This document shows, in pieces, positions 21,125-32,960 of a stretch of 64,000 nucleotides of DNA. The notes below the pieces were generated by a model that had not been told where the DNA came from, did no database searches, and saw only the letters and a list, made by a program, of their open reading frames with translations. Source of the stretch: Callorhinus ursinus (Eukaryota > Chordata > Mammalia > Carnivora > Otariidae); assembly GCF_003265705.1 (NCBI RefSeq), contig NW_020312893.1:18748007-18812006 (forward strand), read 5' to 3'. The position numbers and the translations under genes are program-made. Position 1 is the stretch's first letter; every line of letters begins with the position of its first letter.

Positions 21125-22660
21125 AAAAAAATGTATGCTGGAATGTATGTGAATAGAAAAAGGGGGATTTATCATATGTTGGAAGTGTGACACCAATTTT
21201 GCCTGAGGAAAAACCCAACCTGAGAATCAGAAGCAACTGTTTGGCATTCCTTATAGACATAACATTCTTATTCATTGAATTTATCCTAAAAACCTTGTGT
21301 GTATCTGTGTTTTGGGGTACATACATATTTCTGTTATTGTTACTATTTCACATTTAAATTTCACAGACACCTAGATAACTTACCAAATTTAGAGAGTGTG
21401 TTTGAGAGATACACACATGCACGTGTGCACATGCACACATACACACACAATGGTTACTCCAGAAATTTCACTTTGGACGTTCCGGGGGGACATCTCAAAG
21501 CAATAAGCAATCATAGTCTCAGTCAGATGCAACTGAATTACAATCAGAGGCAAGTATAAATAAGATTAAGACAATCATTCTCAGAGTATTATAATTCCAT
21601 GGAAAAAGAAAATAAACCATAATTTCAAACATGAGCCCCAGACAGAAAATTCTAAGGGTAGATACTACAAATTTTAGTTGCTAATTGGCAATCTAGAGAA
21701 TTCTCACATAGGGAAGTCAATTTAGTGAGCTTCAAGGTAGATATATATTTATTTGTCAGAGGAGTAGCTATTCAAATATTTAACAATTATGATTGTCTCT
21801 ACCAAATCAGGTCAGATTACATGTATATGTGTAAATATAAACTTAATTCATCTTATTCAAAGGAAGTGTTATGTAAATTTTTCCTCATTCAACAAACTTA
21901 AACATTTATAGTAATTACCTTGTGTTTTCGAAACTCCTCATGCTGAATTTCCTCTAACTGATGTTAGATTTAAGGCATCCAAATGACAATGTGTTAATAA
22001 GATCTTGGAAAACATTTGACTTCCAGATATGCCCCACTGCTGGTATGATTTATATTCCGTGTTTTAATTAATAAAGATGTTCTAAATGTAAGCTCCATTT
22101 CAGAGTCACATCTTGGAGGGAGTGTTATGACAAGGGGCAAAGAAAAGCCAAGGGATCGGTAATGGGAAAGCATAAAGAGAAGTAGATTTTTGTTGTTGCT
22201 TTTCATAAGGATTAACATACATGATCACCAATCTGAAACTGCTTCTTATCTGTGATGTAGAGAAGTCTTACGTTAAAGGCATAAAGGCATAGTCTTGGTC
22301 AACTAAGTGGGATCAATTTTCTTTAGGTTTGGCCAAAATCTTCAAAGTAAAGAAATACACAATACAAGGCTGTCTTTTTAGAAAGAGGTGAGTGAAAATA
22401 TAACAAGAAGAAAACACAAGTCAGTGCCTCCTTAAATTGGCCATACCCTCTGCCAACCTTGTAAAAGAAAAAGGTAAGCAATTCAGCCAGCAAAATTGAG
22501 TTTATTCAAGAATAGCAGAGGAGTTACATACAATTCGACACAAGCAAAATATGGTGAACCATAGGGAAGTCCAGAGAACAAAGGAGAACAGCCTCATTTT
22601 CTAGAGGAAAGGGGGAAGTTGGGCCTTTTTAATTTAATTAATTAATTTATTTATTTTTAT
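21125..22660. other. Intergenic DNA, nothing recognised
   Basis: Unassigned AT-rich sequence with a short CA/TG-rich patch near 21415-21450. No supported gene. Confidence 0.4.
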
Positions 22661-22814
22661 TTTTTAAAGATTTTATTTATTAATTTATTTGACAGAGAGA
22701 GAGTACAAGCAAGGGGAGCAGCAGAGGGAGAGGGAGAAACAGGTTCCCTGGACCCTGGGATCATGACCTGAGCTGGAGGCAGACGCTTAACCAACTGAAC
22801 CACTTGGGTGTCCC
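22661..22814 (-). mobile_element. CAN-SINE with internal deletion
   Basis: Reverse SINE that jumps from the (GAGA) region directly to GGACCCTGGGATCATGACCT, lacking about 40 bases of the usual middle. Confidence 0.8.
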
Positions 22815-22824
22815 ACCACTACAA

Positions 22825-23007
22825 TTTTTTTTAAAGATTTATTTATTTATTTAAGGGGAGGGGGAACAGAGGGAGAGACAGAATCTTAAGCAGGCTCCAC
22901 ACCCAGCATAGAGCCTGACACAAGGCTCCATCTCACAATCCTGAGATCATGCCCTGGCTTGAAATCAATAGTCCGACACCCAACCCACTGAGCCACCCAC
23001 GTGCCCC
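22825..23007 (-). mobile_element. CAN-SINE, older subfamily
   Basis: Reverse SINE adjacent to the previous one, ending CACTGAGCCACCCACGTGCC; more diverged, with AAATCAATAGTCCGAC. Confidence 0.85.
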
Positions 23008-23189
23008 TGCTAACTGCAATTTTGAGTTAGGTTTCCTTAACATATTTTCACATCCAAACACTAAATGATGACTGATTTTGGTCCTTTTTATTATCTGGAA
23101 TGTGCAATAGTGGGAACCCAGCAAAAGACACTATTGGTTGGAAAGGTGCATCTTTCTCCATTTAAGGAACAGTGTCTAATGATGACCCT

Positions 23190-23668
23190 GAGGGCATCGC
23201 ATCATGCTAAATGAAATAAGTTAGAGAAAGACAAATAGTGTATAATCTCACCTATATGCCGAATCTAAAAAAAAAAAGAAAAGAAAAAAAGCATAGAAAA
23301 AGAGATTAGATTTGTGGGTACCAGAGCTGAGGGATGGGGGAGGGGAATTGGAGGAAGACAGTCAAAAGGTACAAACTTCCAGTTAGAAGATAAATGAGTA
23401 CTAGGACTGTAATGTACACCATGATGACAATAATTAACACTGCTGCATAGTGCATTTGAAAGTTGTTAAGAAAGTAAATCCTAAAAGCTTTCATCATGAG
23501 AAAAAAACATTTTTCTCCTTTTTTTTGTATTTATATGAGATGATGTTAAGAAAACTTAATATGAACTTAATCATTTCATAATATATGTAAGTCAAATCAT
23601 GATACTGTATACCTTAAACTTATACAGTGCTGTATGTCAGTTATATCCTTAAAAAACTTAAAAAAAAA
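23190..23668 (+). mobile_element. LINE-1 3' end (older L1MA-like)
   Basis: Contains GCTAAATGAAATAAGTTAGA, TATAATCTCACCTATATGC, GTGGGTACCAGAGCTGAGGG and ATACTGTATACCTTAAACTT, ending in an A-rich tail. This is the 3' end of an older mammalian L1 in forward orientation. Confidence 0.75.
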
Positions 23669-23669
23669 A

Positions 23670-23872
23670 GGGGGTGCCTGGGTGGCTCAGTCGTTAAGCG
23701 TCTACCTTCAGCTCGGGTCATGATCCCAGGGTCCTGGGATCGAGCCCCACATCGGGCTCCCTGCTCAGCAGGAAGCCTGGTTCTTCCTCTCCCACTCCCC
23801 CTGCTTGTGTTCCCTCTCTCGCTGTGTCTCTCTCTCTGTCAAATAAATAAATAAAATCTTAAAAAAAAAAAA
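23670..23872 (+). mobile_element. CAN-SINE
   Basis: Inserted in or directly after the L1 A-tail. Head GGGGTGCCTGGGTGGCTCAG, CT-rich middle, AAATAAATAAATAAAATCTT tail. Confidence 0.92.
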
Positions 23873-24655
23873 GAGTGCTTACTTCAGACACATCACAAGG
23901 TAGATTCAGTGAATAGTTCTCTTTCTTGCTAGCATTAAACTCTCCTAATTTACTTCCTAAGAATATGTTTAGTTGCGAGCAGAGGCAAAATTCTATGCAA
24001 AATCTGAAACCGACTATAAGCATTAAGTAACTCAAAAGGTGCTTGCATTTTTTAAATATTTAAAATAGCATTGGCATCTACTAAGGGCTTGTAACAGTCT
24101 CACTATTAGAAAGTTAACCATAGAATAAAACATACCAGTAGTGCCTTTGAGATTCTGACAGCCACGTGTGGTGTGACATAAAAGCAAACATTTATGCGGG
24201 AACATGATATTCTGTAATAGAGATATGTACCTGAGTTATGGAATTTAAAGCAGTGCCAACTAATTTCATCTGGGGATTCATGAAAGTTTGAAGTGCACCA
24301 TGAAGAAGGAGATACAGAGCTGACAGAAAGCAAGCCATGGAGAGACATTCTAGACAGAGGATTTAGCACATACACACATACACGGAGAGACAGAGTGTGT
24401 GGCTCATGTGAGAAATTGCTCGTGTTTTCATGGAAACTAGCAAAGTGTGTCCATAGGAAAGTGCACAAGGTAGTGAAGAACTTTCTTAAGAAGAAACTTG
24501 CTAGAGTTTGGGGTTTATCCTGTATGTAATTATGGACCATTAAAGAGTTTTTTAAAGAGGGCATAATATTACTAATTTGCATTTTAGGGGGAAAAAGTTG
24601 TTCTATTGGCGGTGTAAAATGATTTCCCAGTGTTTCCAATAAAAGGGCACTATTA

Positions 24656-24842
24656 GGGCGCCTGGGTGGCTCAGTTGGTTAAGTGACTGCCTTCGGCTCA
24701 GGTCATGATCCTGGAGTCCCTGGATCGAGTCCCGCATTGGGCTCCCTGCTCAGCGGGGAGTCTGCTTCTCCCTCTCCCCCTCCTCCCCGCTTGTGTGCTC
24801 TCTCTCTCTCTCAAATAAATAAATAAAATCTTTAAAAAAAAA
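24656..24842 (+). mobile_element. CAN-SINE
   Basis: Head GGGCGCCTGGGTGGCTCAGT. Flanking repeat GGGCACTATTAG at both ends. Confidence 0.92.
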
Positions 24843-24858
24843 GGGGGGGCACTATTAG

Positions 24859-25435
24859 AGGCAAAGCCCAGCAGAAGAAATCCTTTGTGATGCATGATGA
24901 GATCACAGTAATCATGAGATTATCTTCTAAGAGTTTCTTATTTAGTGAAAACCCCAGAGATAAAGTAACACAAAATAATTGGCCATAGTCTTGGAAAGGG
25001 AAATAAGCAAAGACAATGCAAAAAAGTGGTAAATGCTTCAGTGTCCTGCCAGGATACCTTTATTTCACAGATCTGGGCCTTGATAAGGCTTACCTAGTCC
25101 ACTCAGACACATCTTTATAATGTTCCCTAACGGAATGCTACAGTGATCTCATTATCTCCTGGAAGTCCTCTTAAGTTTTTAAGGCAAATTGTCCCACTAC
25201 GTACCTGAACCCAGCCTATCAAAGAATATAAAGAGATGTACCTTGAAAAGTAATGGGGTGGGGGACAGGAAGCACATCTAGGGTGGCCTCACTTCATATG
25301 TGACCACCACCTATCTGCCTTTTGATATTTATACATTGATCTTTCCCTCTTCTTCTGCAAAATTCCTGAAGACATAACAACAGTCCACACTGAAAATTTT
25401 ACAGGCAGTTATTGATGGCAAAGTTGTTGCAAATT
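24859..25435. other. Intergenic DNA, nothing recognised
   Basis: No exon or repeat assigned. Confidence 0.4.
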
Positions 25436-25452
25436 TAGCCATTTAAAATTCT

Positions 25453-25644
25453 TTTTTTTTTAAGATTTTATTTATTTGTCAGAGAGAGAGAGCGCGCATG
25501 CAGAAGCAGGGGGAGCGGCAGGCAGAGGGAGAAGCAGACTCCCCTCTGAGCAAGGAGCCAAACTGGGGACTCGATCCCAGGACCCTGAGATCATGACCTG
25601 AGCTGAAGGCAGACGCTTAACCGACTGGGCCATCCAGGTGTCCC
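25453..25644 (-). mobile_element. CAN-SINE
   Basis: Reverse SINE ending GACTGGGCCATCCAGGTGTC. Target-site duplication TAGCCATT(T)AAAATTCTT. Confidence 0.92.
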
Positions 25645-25999
25645 TAGCCATTAAAATTCTTAAGAGAAGACCCATATATTATCCAGATACATTTTTTAAC
25701 TTTATGTTTTCCAGTTTCACATTTGGCATTTATCATTCATAGAAATGCTCTACACTTGTCATTAATGAATTATTTGAGGGTTTAACCAGAAGTATCTGCC
25801 TTGCTGAAAAGCTGGATACTTGTTTGGCCCTTCTAGAGTGTTGTCATCACTTCTGCCCAAATTTGCCAAGAGCAAAGAAAAAGCAAACGATGAAATGTAA
25901 CTCAGAGATCAGAAATAAGGACATGTTAGCCAATTTATTTGCCTGCTCTTTTTACAGGGCAGTGACAATAGGGCAGACCTTAAGAAATTTAGGGTCTAT

Positions 26000-26247
26000 G
26001 GGATGCCTGGGTGGTTCAGTTGGTTAAGTGTCTGCCTTCAGCTCAGGTCATGATCCCAGGATCCTGGGATTGAGTCCCACATTGGGCTCCCTGCTCAGCG
26101 GGAAGCCTGCTTCTCCCTCTCCCTCTGCCCTTCCCCCTTCCTCCCCCACATTCCCTCCCTACTTTCCCCCTTCCCCCCAGTGGTGCTCATGCTCTCTGTC
26201 TCTTTCATGCTCTCTTTCTCTCTCAAATAAATAAAATTTTTCAAAAA
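26000..26247 (+). mobile_element. CAN-SINE with expanded CT-rich region
   Basis: Head GGGATGCCTGGGTGGTTCAG. The pyrimidine-rich section is unusually long (about 26110-26225). Confidence 0.9.
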
Positions 26248-26892
26248 TAATAAACACTAAATTTTAAAAAATAAAGAAATTTAAAGTCTATTTTACCTTG
26301 TATAATATCAGGTTGCAAGTCCCTCCCCTAAAGCGATCACCACCCACTACTAGCCCTGGAGTCCCACAATTCTATATCAGGAGTTTCGCTGCGTTTGTTT
26401 CAAGTGTTTATCCCTGCTAGAACACACAATTAAGACAACAAGCCATTTTCTTTATTTAAACTCAGTAAGTTCTGCTTTTTTCTTGAAAATACATACAGGT
26501 AAATCTATAAAGACACTGGGCACCTAAGTGGAGAAAAAAAAATGCTCATCAAAAATTTGAAAGATGTTTTAGCTCCAAAAACAAACCTCTAAATGTCATA
26601 AAATTAGGAAGGAAGGGTTATTTGCCCCTACCCCACCGAATCCAGAGTAAATGATAGTACCTCCACTGCCTAGAAAAGAGTATTATGTTTATACTGACAA
26701 TTATTGTCATTCTATGCGAAAGTTTTGTCTTATTTTGGCGATTTTGTGTTATCTAATTGTTATTTCACTAGAAATTTCTGTGAAGCATATGAATTTAAAC
26801 TATATGCTTTGGAAGTGTTGAGATGAATATATATGTATTTAAATCTCATTCTATGTTCATAATTTTAGTAAATGAAAATAACTCCTCATATT

Positions 26893-27104
26893 TTTTTTAA
26901 GATTTATTTATTTATTTTCAAGAGAGAGAGACAGAGAGAGAGCACAGTGGGGAGGGCCAGAGGTTTCCTTTCAGGAGAGAATCCCAAGCAGGCTCCACAC
27001 TCAGTGCAGAGCCCAATGCGGGGCTCAATCTCACAACCCTGAGATCATGACCTAACCAAAAAAATCAAGAATCCGACGCTTAACCAACTGAGCCACCCAG
27101 GTGT
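26893..27104 (-). mobile_element. CAN-SINE
   Basis: Reverse SINE ending AACTGAGCCACCCAGGTG. Flanking CCTCATATTTTTT repeats. Confidence 0.9.
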
Positions 27105-27184
27105 AAACCACCTCATATTTTTTAACTGAAAAAAATGTGGTTTTTTTTTTTTTCAGTTTTCATAGTTTTAAAGCTGGCAAAAAT

Positions 27185-27259
27185 AATAAAATTAAAATAA
27201 ATAAAATAAAATAAAATAAAACAAATAAAATAATAAAATAAAATAAAATAAAATAAAAA
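27185..27259. repeat. (TAAAA)n simple repeat
   Basis: About 75 bases of AAAAT/TAAAA units with small variations. Confidence 0.95.
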
Positions 27260-27346
27260 TCCGGCAAACTGAGTGTACTATAAGCTATTTTTGCTATGGC
27301 CTCATGGGGACTAGACTTTAAGTAGTCCACAAAAAACACATGTCAT

Positions 27347-28063
27347 TTTTTTTTAAAGATTCTTTTATTTTAATTTACTTTAACTTTTTATTTTTATTTT
27401 TTCTAGTTTTTTTATTATGTTAATCACCATATATTACATCATTAGTTTTTGATGTAGTGTTCCATGATTCATTGTTTGTGTATAACACCCAGTACTCCAC
27501 GCAGAACGTGCCCTCTTTAATACCCATCACCAGGCGAACCCATCCTCCCACCGCCCTCCCATCTAGAACCCTCAGTTTGTTTTTCAGAGTCCATCGTCTC
27601 TCATGGTTCATCTCCCCCTCCGATTTCCGCCCCCTTCATTCTTTCCCTCCTGCTATCTTCTTCTTCTTCTTCTTCTTTTTAAACATATAATGTATTATTT
27701 GTTTCAGAGATACAGATCTGTGATTCAACAGTCTTACACAATTCACAGTGCTCACCATAGCACATACCCTACCCAATGTCTATCACCCAGCCACCCCATC
27801 CCTCCCACCCCCCACCACTCTAGCAACCTTCAGTTTGTTTCCTGAGATTAAGAGTTCCTCAGATCAGTGAGGTCATATGATACATGTCTTTCTCTGATTG
27901 ACTTATTTCGCTCAGCATAACACTCTCCAGTTCTATCCACGTCATTGCAAATGGCAAGATTTCATTCCTTTTGATGGCTGCATAATATTCCATTGTATGT
28001 ACCACATCTTCTTTATCCATTCATCTGTCGAACATCTTGGCTCTTTCCACAGTTTGGCTATTG
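27347..28063 (-). mobile_element. LINE-1 3' end, 717 bp
   Basis: Carnivore L1 3'UTR in reverse orientation, longer than the other two copies: after the CTTCTTCTTCTTC stretch it continues through GATTCAACAGTCTTACACAA and into CATTGTATGTACCACATC. A 16-bp target-site duplication AAAAAACACATGTCAT at 27331-27346 and 28064-28079 marks a single clean 5'-truncated insertion. Confidence 0.92.
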
Positions 28064-28079
28064 AAAAAACACATGTCAT

Positions 28080-30244
28080 CATTTAACAAGATAAGTCCTG
28101 AATTGAATAAGTTTTACACTGAGATTTTCAAGAACGTATCTCTTACAAGAAGGGTGCCCCCTTATTAAAAAAAAAAGGTAATAAAATTAACCTGTTGTGA
28201 TCTAATATTACATAGCTGTCTCAAATATCTCACAGGGTGTTGACACAATTCAAAAACGCCTAGTTTACTCTGTGTTAAAAGAGGTGAAATGTGTTAAAAG
28301 AAGGGAAAAATGCAGTATTATTAAGGTGAGTCTACAGGGAAAATATACACACAGATGTGAGCACCCAAACCATGAACCACATTTGGATATTGTTTCTGTA
28401 ATTGACTATAAGGAATTTGTTTTCGTCTTAGGAGTTTTGTCTTAATTTTCTTTAGTGAATACATGTTGTGTAACATTAAACTTTTGTAATAAAATTTCAA
28501 TATCACCTAAACTATTTGACATTATAAGAAACATTGATTCATAATTCCACAGAAATCTGTCCTTCAAATCCACAGTGAATAATGTCATAGTAAATATCTG
28601 GTAGAGTCTTCATATTTTAATATGGCTGGAAAAAAATCAATGTAATCAACAAATGTACTGAACTCTTATTATATGCTGGGTAAACTGATATAGGGTAGCA
28701 ATACAAAGGTGAATAAGCAATGCAAAATTCATAAGCAGGAAACTGATCAGGGACCCTAAAGGAAAATATGTATAATGCACCGTAGTAACTGCTCTACAGT
28801 GGCATGGACAAAGTCTAATGGAAAAAGTACAATTGAAAGACAATAACATGATGAAATTTTCAGGTAATAAATATGTCAATGGGTATATACAGGAGTGAAT
28901 TCGGAGAGATGAAGGAGGAAGTAGTTAACTAATACACAAAGTCTTCAAACAACGAAGATTCCAGTTGTGTTTGGGAGAATTAAAGAAGGGGCTGTCCCAC
29001 GCTTCCAACGGCAAGGTAAAAGAGAAAGTGGCCCCCTGTACGGACGGGAAAGGGCAAAATGCATCCTACTAATAGCATTGAAAGAAGTACAGGTAAGGAT
29101 GCACGAAGCCTCCTTTCCAAACTGTTTCCACCGTGACTTCCTGTTTGTTGTATGTTTCAGCAGCGCTGGATTATTACTGTTCCCAAAGTTCTCTTGATTC
29201 TCCACCCCCAGGCCTTCACTAACATTGTTCCTCTGTTTGCAATATCCTCCTGTCATCTCTATTCTCTAAGAAGTCTCTTCAGGTTCACCTGTCCCATGAG
29301 ACCCACCCCTGGCGCGCACGGCCAGTTCCCCACCCACATGTCCTGGATCCCTTTTACTAGTCCCACTCCCAGTTTCATTGTGCTTTGCTTCTAACGGCTT
29401 GCACCTATGAACTTTTATTTAAGAAGCTTGTCCTTGGGCTTCTTGGCAAGTCCTGGGGGTTTACCACTACTTTGGGGATTGCCCATCACTAGCCACTGCC
29501 TGGTGTTAGAGTAACGAAACTTAGCTTCCTTTCTTAAACGTTGGAGGAACCGAAGTGTAACTTATCTCTGCAGCTTCCTGCCAGCCCAGGCTGAGGTTAA
29601 GTCATTGCCCCAAATCAATTTCCCCCCTTGACTGGCTTCTTTCCTTCCCTGTCTTGCTTTCCCCCATTCTTTTTTTGGTTTCTCTTGGGGCCACTTTCTT
29701 AATAACTCCCTGGTTCATTTCTTTGTGTCTCAGAATCTGATTCTGGGGAAGTTGACCTAAGATAATACCTCTCTTGATAACGAAAATAGGAAGCATCCAT
29801 AATGTTTTCATTTACTTTCATTTAATTCACTCATCATACAATATTGACTCATTACATAATTTATTCATTATTTAATATTAAGAGCCTACTGTATGCCAAG
29901 ATATCTTCTTCCAGATATCAAGGATACAGGAATGTATTTTATTTATACTTTTTTAATGTCACTTTGATTTTGGCTATTTATGTTCTTCTCCATGTACTTC
30001 CTAAAAAAAATTAAGTAAAGACATTTGGGTTACAGTTAGTCATAAAATCGCCCTTTGTGTTTAGAGTAGAGGGATAAAAGAATTGGGGAAGGGTTCCAGG
30101 GCCTCTTCAGAAATTACTCATTACTTATGTCAGGATAGGAAAAGTGAGAAGTGTTTTACCCATTCAGGAAAGTGACCCCCACCTCCCAGAAATCCAGAGG
30201 AATTATTTTAGAGAAACAGATCCGCAGTTAAGGGATTAAATAGC
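28080..30244. other. Intergenic DNA with unassigned old repeats
   Basis: No gene supported. The block about 29550-29765 (CTTGGGGCCACTTTCTTAAT, CTGATTCTGGGGAAGTTGAC) looks like an old LTR- or LINE-derived repeat, not named. Confidence 0.4.
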
Positions 30245-30259
30245 AAGAATATGGCAAGG

Positions 30260-30462
30260 GGGGCACCTGGGTGGCTCAGTTGGTTAAGCGACTGCCTTCG
30301 GCTCAGGTCATGATCCTGGAGTCCCAGGATCGAATCCCACATCGGGCTCCCTGCTCGGCAGGGAGCCTTCTTCTCCCTCTGACCCTCTTCCCTCTCGTGC
30401 TCTCTATCTCTCATTCTCTCTCTCTCTCTCAAATAAATAAATAAAATCTTAAAAAAAAAAAA
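30260..30462 (+). mobile_element. CAN-SINE
   Basis: Head GGGCACCTGGGTGGCTCAGT. Target-site duplication AAGAATATGGCAAGGG. Confidence 0.93.
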
Positions 30463-30497
30463 AGAATATGGCAAGGGTAGTCTAAAACAATGTTGTA

Positions 30498-30555
30498 TCA
30501 ATGGGACAATACTATCCACAATACTATCCTCTGGTGGATAGTATTCTCCCATTGA
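30498..30555. repeat. 21-bp inverted repeat (hairpin)
   Basis: Arms 30498-30518 and 30535-30555 are reverse complements with one mismatch, separated by a 16-base loop. Confidence 0.9.
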
Positions 30556-30967
30556 GAATCAATGGGAGATGAAATGATCAATGAAAGATCAATGAAAATG
30601 ATCAAAAGGAAATGAATCATGACTTCCAAGAGAATTAAGCTGCTGTCAGGATACTTGCCATATTTCATTTCCTGTGTTTTAGAATCCAACGTGTTAGAGC
30701 TAAGGATTGTACTCGGGCTCCCACATCAATCTGTCTGCTAAGCTCGGTTACACAGAAGCTGGCTAAACTCACAGAGGCTACACAGAAAATAGACTTGTAA
30801 AAACTGGCAACTTTAAAATCTACTAAGAGCTACAGTATGTAGCCACGTGAACCCAGAGAGTAAGTAATCAATTCTCTCTGGGGAATCAGAGGGCATCCTC
30901 ATGTTTTGAATCACTAGGTTAGAATGTTAATAATTGGGAAGCTCCTTGTTGACATTTTCTGAGAAGT

Positions 30968-30989
30968 AAAAAAAAAAAAAAAAAAAAAA
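30968..30989. repeat. Poly(A) run
   Basis: About 22 consecutive A, lying 37 bases upstream of the first relic paralog exon. Confidence 0.9.
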
Positions 30990-31026
30990 TCCAGCATGCG
31001 ACAAAATACACTTTCTTTTTTCTCAG

Positions 31027-31186
31027 GATCCACATACTAATCAGATTCAGTGGGTGAATGTGGAGTCTCTGAGAGGTGTGGCACAGCTCTCCTTCCAGTT
31101 TACCTCGCAGCCCATCCTTGGCTGTTATAAAATCACCATGGAGATGCTCTCTGAAAAGAAACCACATTATTGCTTTTGGGAGGCAG
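31027..31186 (+). pseudogene. Relic A2M/ovostatin-type exon (MG2 domain)
   Basis: After acceptor TTTTTTCTCAG the frame reads DPHTNQIQWVNVESLRGVA.. QLSFQFTSQPILGCYKITME.., matching A2M DPKGNRIAQWQSFQLEGG and FSFPLSSEPFQGSYKVVV. A candidate donor GTGGGG follows at 31187, giving 160 bases. The frame is open, but the expected A2M HPFTVEE end is changed to HYCFWEA and no adjoining exons are recognisable. Belongs to a second, broken paralog downstream of the OVOS-like gene. Confidence 0.8.
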
Positions 31187-31297
31187 GTGGGGGGAAGACA
31201 TAATACATAATAACTATGAAGATATTATCTGCTAATGATAAGAAAAATAATAAAAGCCTGCCCAGTTTTGGAAGGGCATGATTATTAAATAACACTC

Positions 31298-31438
31298 TTT
31301 TTTTTTTTTTTTTTTTTAAGTAGGATCCATGCCCAGCGTGGAGCCCAGTGAAGGGCCTGAACTGAGGACCCTGAGATCAAGACCTGAGCTGAGATCAAGA
31401 TTCAGTCGCTCAACCAACTGAGCCACCCAGGTGCCCCT
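31298..31438 (-). mobile_element. CAN-SINE, truncated
   Basis: Reverse SINE with a 20-base T run and only the head half, ending GCCACCCAGGTGCCCC. Confidence 0.85.
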
Positions 31439-31654
31439 GCAATAGCATTTTTATAAGTGTGTCTCTTCCCTACCTCCTTCCTTATACTCTTGTTACTGTT
31501 TCAGGATCCTCCACCTATCCACCTACTCAGTCCTTACCCCCTAGTTCAGCCTATAATCTTCATGTAATTTTCTGCTAACCTAGGATCCTTATCATAACTT
31601 CTTTTTGTGGTATTTGTAATCCAGTTTATATGATGGTTTCTGAAGTATTCTCTC

Positions 31655-31857
31655 TTTTTTAAAAAAAAAGATTTTATTTATTTATATTAGAGAGAGCACG
31701 AGAGGGAGGGAGGGGCAGAGGGAGAGAGACCATCTCAAGCCGACTTTGAGCTCAGTGCGGAGCCCAGCTCCGGACTCAATCTCACAACCCTGAGATCACG
31801 ACCTGAGCTGAAATCAAGAGTTGGGGCCCTCAACCGACTGAGCCACCCAGGCATCCC
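31655..31857 (-). mobile_element. CAN-SINE, older subfamily
   Basis: Reverse SINE ending GACTGAGCCACCCAGGCATC. Imperfect flanks containing CTCTCTTTTT and GTCTCTTTTT. Confidence 0.88.
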
Positions 31858-31944
31858 AAGTCTCTTTTTAAGACACATTTATGCCTCAAAGCACTCTGTA
31901 TAAAAAGAATAGAATTAACATTAGTTGATAAGAATATACTCCCT

Positions 31945-32115
31945 TTTTGTTATCTTATAAAATCCTCAGAAAAATTCTATTTTGGTATCATTATTCCCAT
32001 TCTACAGGGGAAAATATTGAGACACACTTTCCCGAGATCAATACGTCAGAAGTTATGGATTTGGAATTCAAATGTTCATTTTTCTACCCAATTCCAAAAT
32101 CCAGCTCTTATGTCC
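31945..32115 (-). repeat. MIR SINE, diverged
   Basis: TTATTCCCATTCTACAGGGG followed by a GAGACACACTTTCCCGAG segment resembles the reverse MIR core. Confidence 0.55.
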
Positions 32116-32534
32116 TGCAGTGCCCTCCTAACACTATTTATTAACAGCAAATATAACAAAAGTCCATGATTTGTTAAGGGGAAACAACTGCTTTTTATGA
32201 ATGCAATTATTTATTTTTTTCTTTTTACTGACAGTGTCACCCAAATGACTATAGATGCACAGAAAATGTCTTAGTTGTGGACCTTGAATTCAAAGTTAAT
32301 GTCTGCATCTTGTCAGTTTAAATTGTGCACTTTTAAAATGATGTATTTACAGAAAGATATGAGAATAAGATGAATACAACCAAAAAGAAGTAATATATAA
32401 ATATACAGAAGGCAAGGAGAAAAAAGCATGAAATCATATTGCTGATTTTATGAATTTGTACTATATGTCTAATTATTTGAGTATGTGTTATGGCACATGG
32501 TTTTAGTTAATAATTGAAGACTACTAGGTTTTCT

Positions 32535-32960
32535 AATTTAAATTTTAGTTACATACAATGCGATATTGGTTTCTGGAATAGAATTCAGTGGTTCATCACT
32601 TACATACAACACCCAGTGCTCACGATAACAAGAGCCCACCCACCACCCATCTAGCCCATTCCCCACCCACCTCCATCTATCAACTCTCAGTTTGTTCTCT
32701 ATTGTTAAGAGTCTCTCGGGGCACCGGGGTGGCTCAGTCAGTTAAGCGACTGCCTTCGGCTCATGTCATGATCCCAGCGTCCTGGCATCGAGCCCCACAT
32801 TGGGCTCCCTGCTCAGCGGGGAGCCTGCTTCTCCCTCTCCCTCTGCCTGCCGCTCCCCCTGCTTGTGCTCTCTCTCACTCTCTCTCTCTCTCTCTCTGTG
32901 TCAAATAAATAAATAAAAAGTCTTTTAAAAAAAGTCTCTTATGGTTTGTTTCTGACTATT
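32535..32960 (-). mobile_element. LINE-1 3' end split by a SINE
   Basis: ATAGAATTCAGTGGTTCATC, ACACCCAGTGCTCACGAT and CAACTCTCAGTTTGTTCTCT match an older carnivore L1 3'UTR in reverse. It resumes after the SINE at 32717-32932 with TCTCTTATGGTTTGTTTCTG. Confidence 0.8.
32717..32932 (+). mobile_element. CAN-SINE nested in L1
   Basis: Head GGGGCACCGGGGTGGCTCAG, long CT run, AAATAAATAAATAAAAAGTC tail. Duplicated AAGAGTCTCT / AAAAGTCTCT at the junctions. Confidence 0.92.

Noticed and set aside
24106..24639. 177-codon open frame on the minus strand
   Set aside because: Longest open frame in the window, but without family resemblance, splice context or coding composition. The opposite strand looks like an old interspersed repeat.
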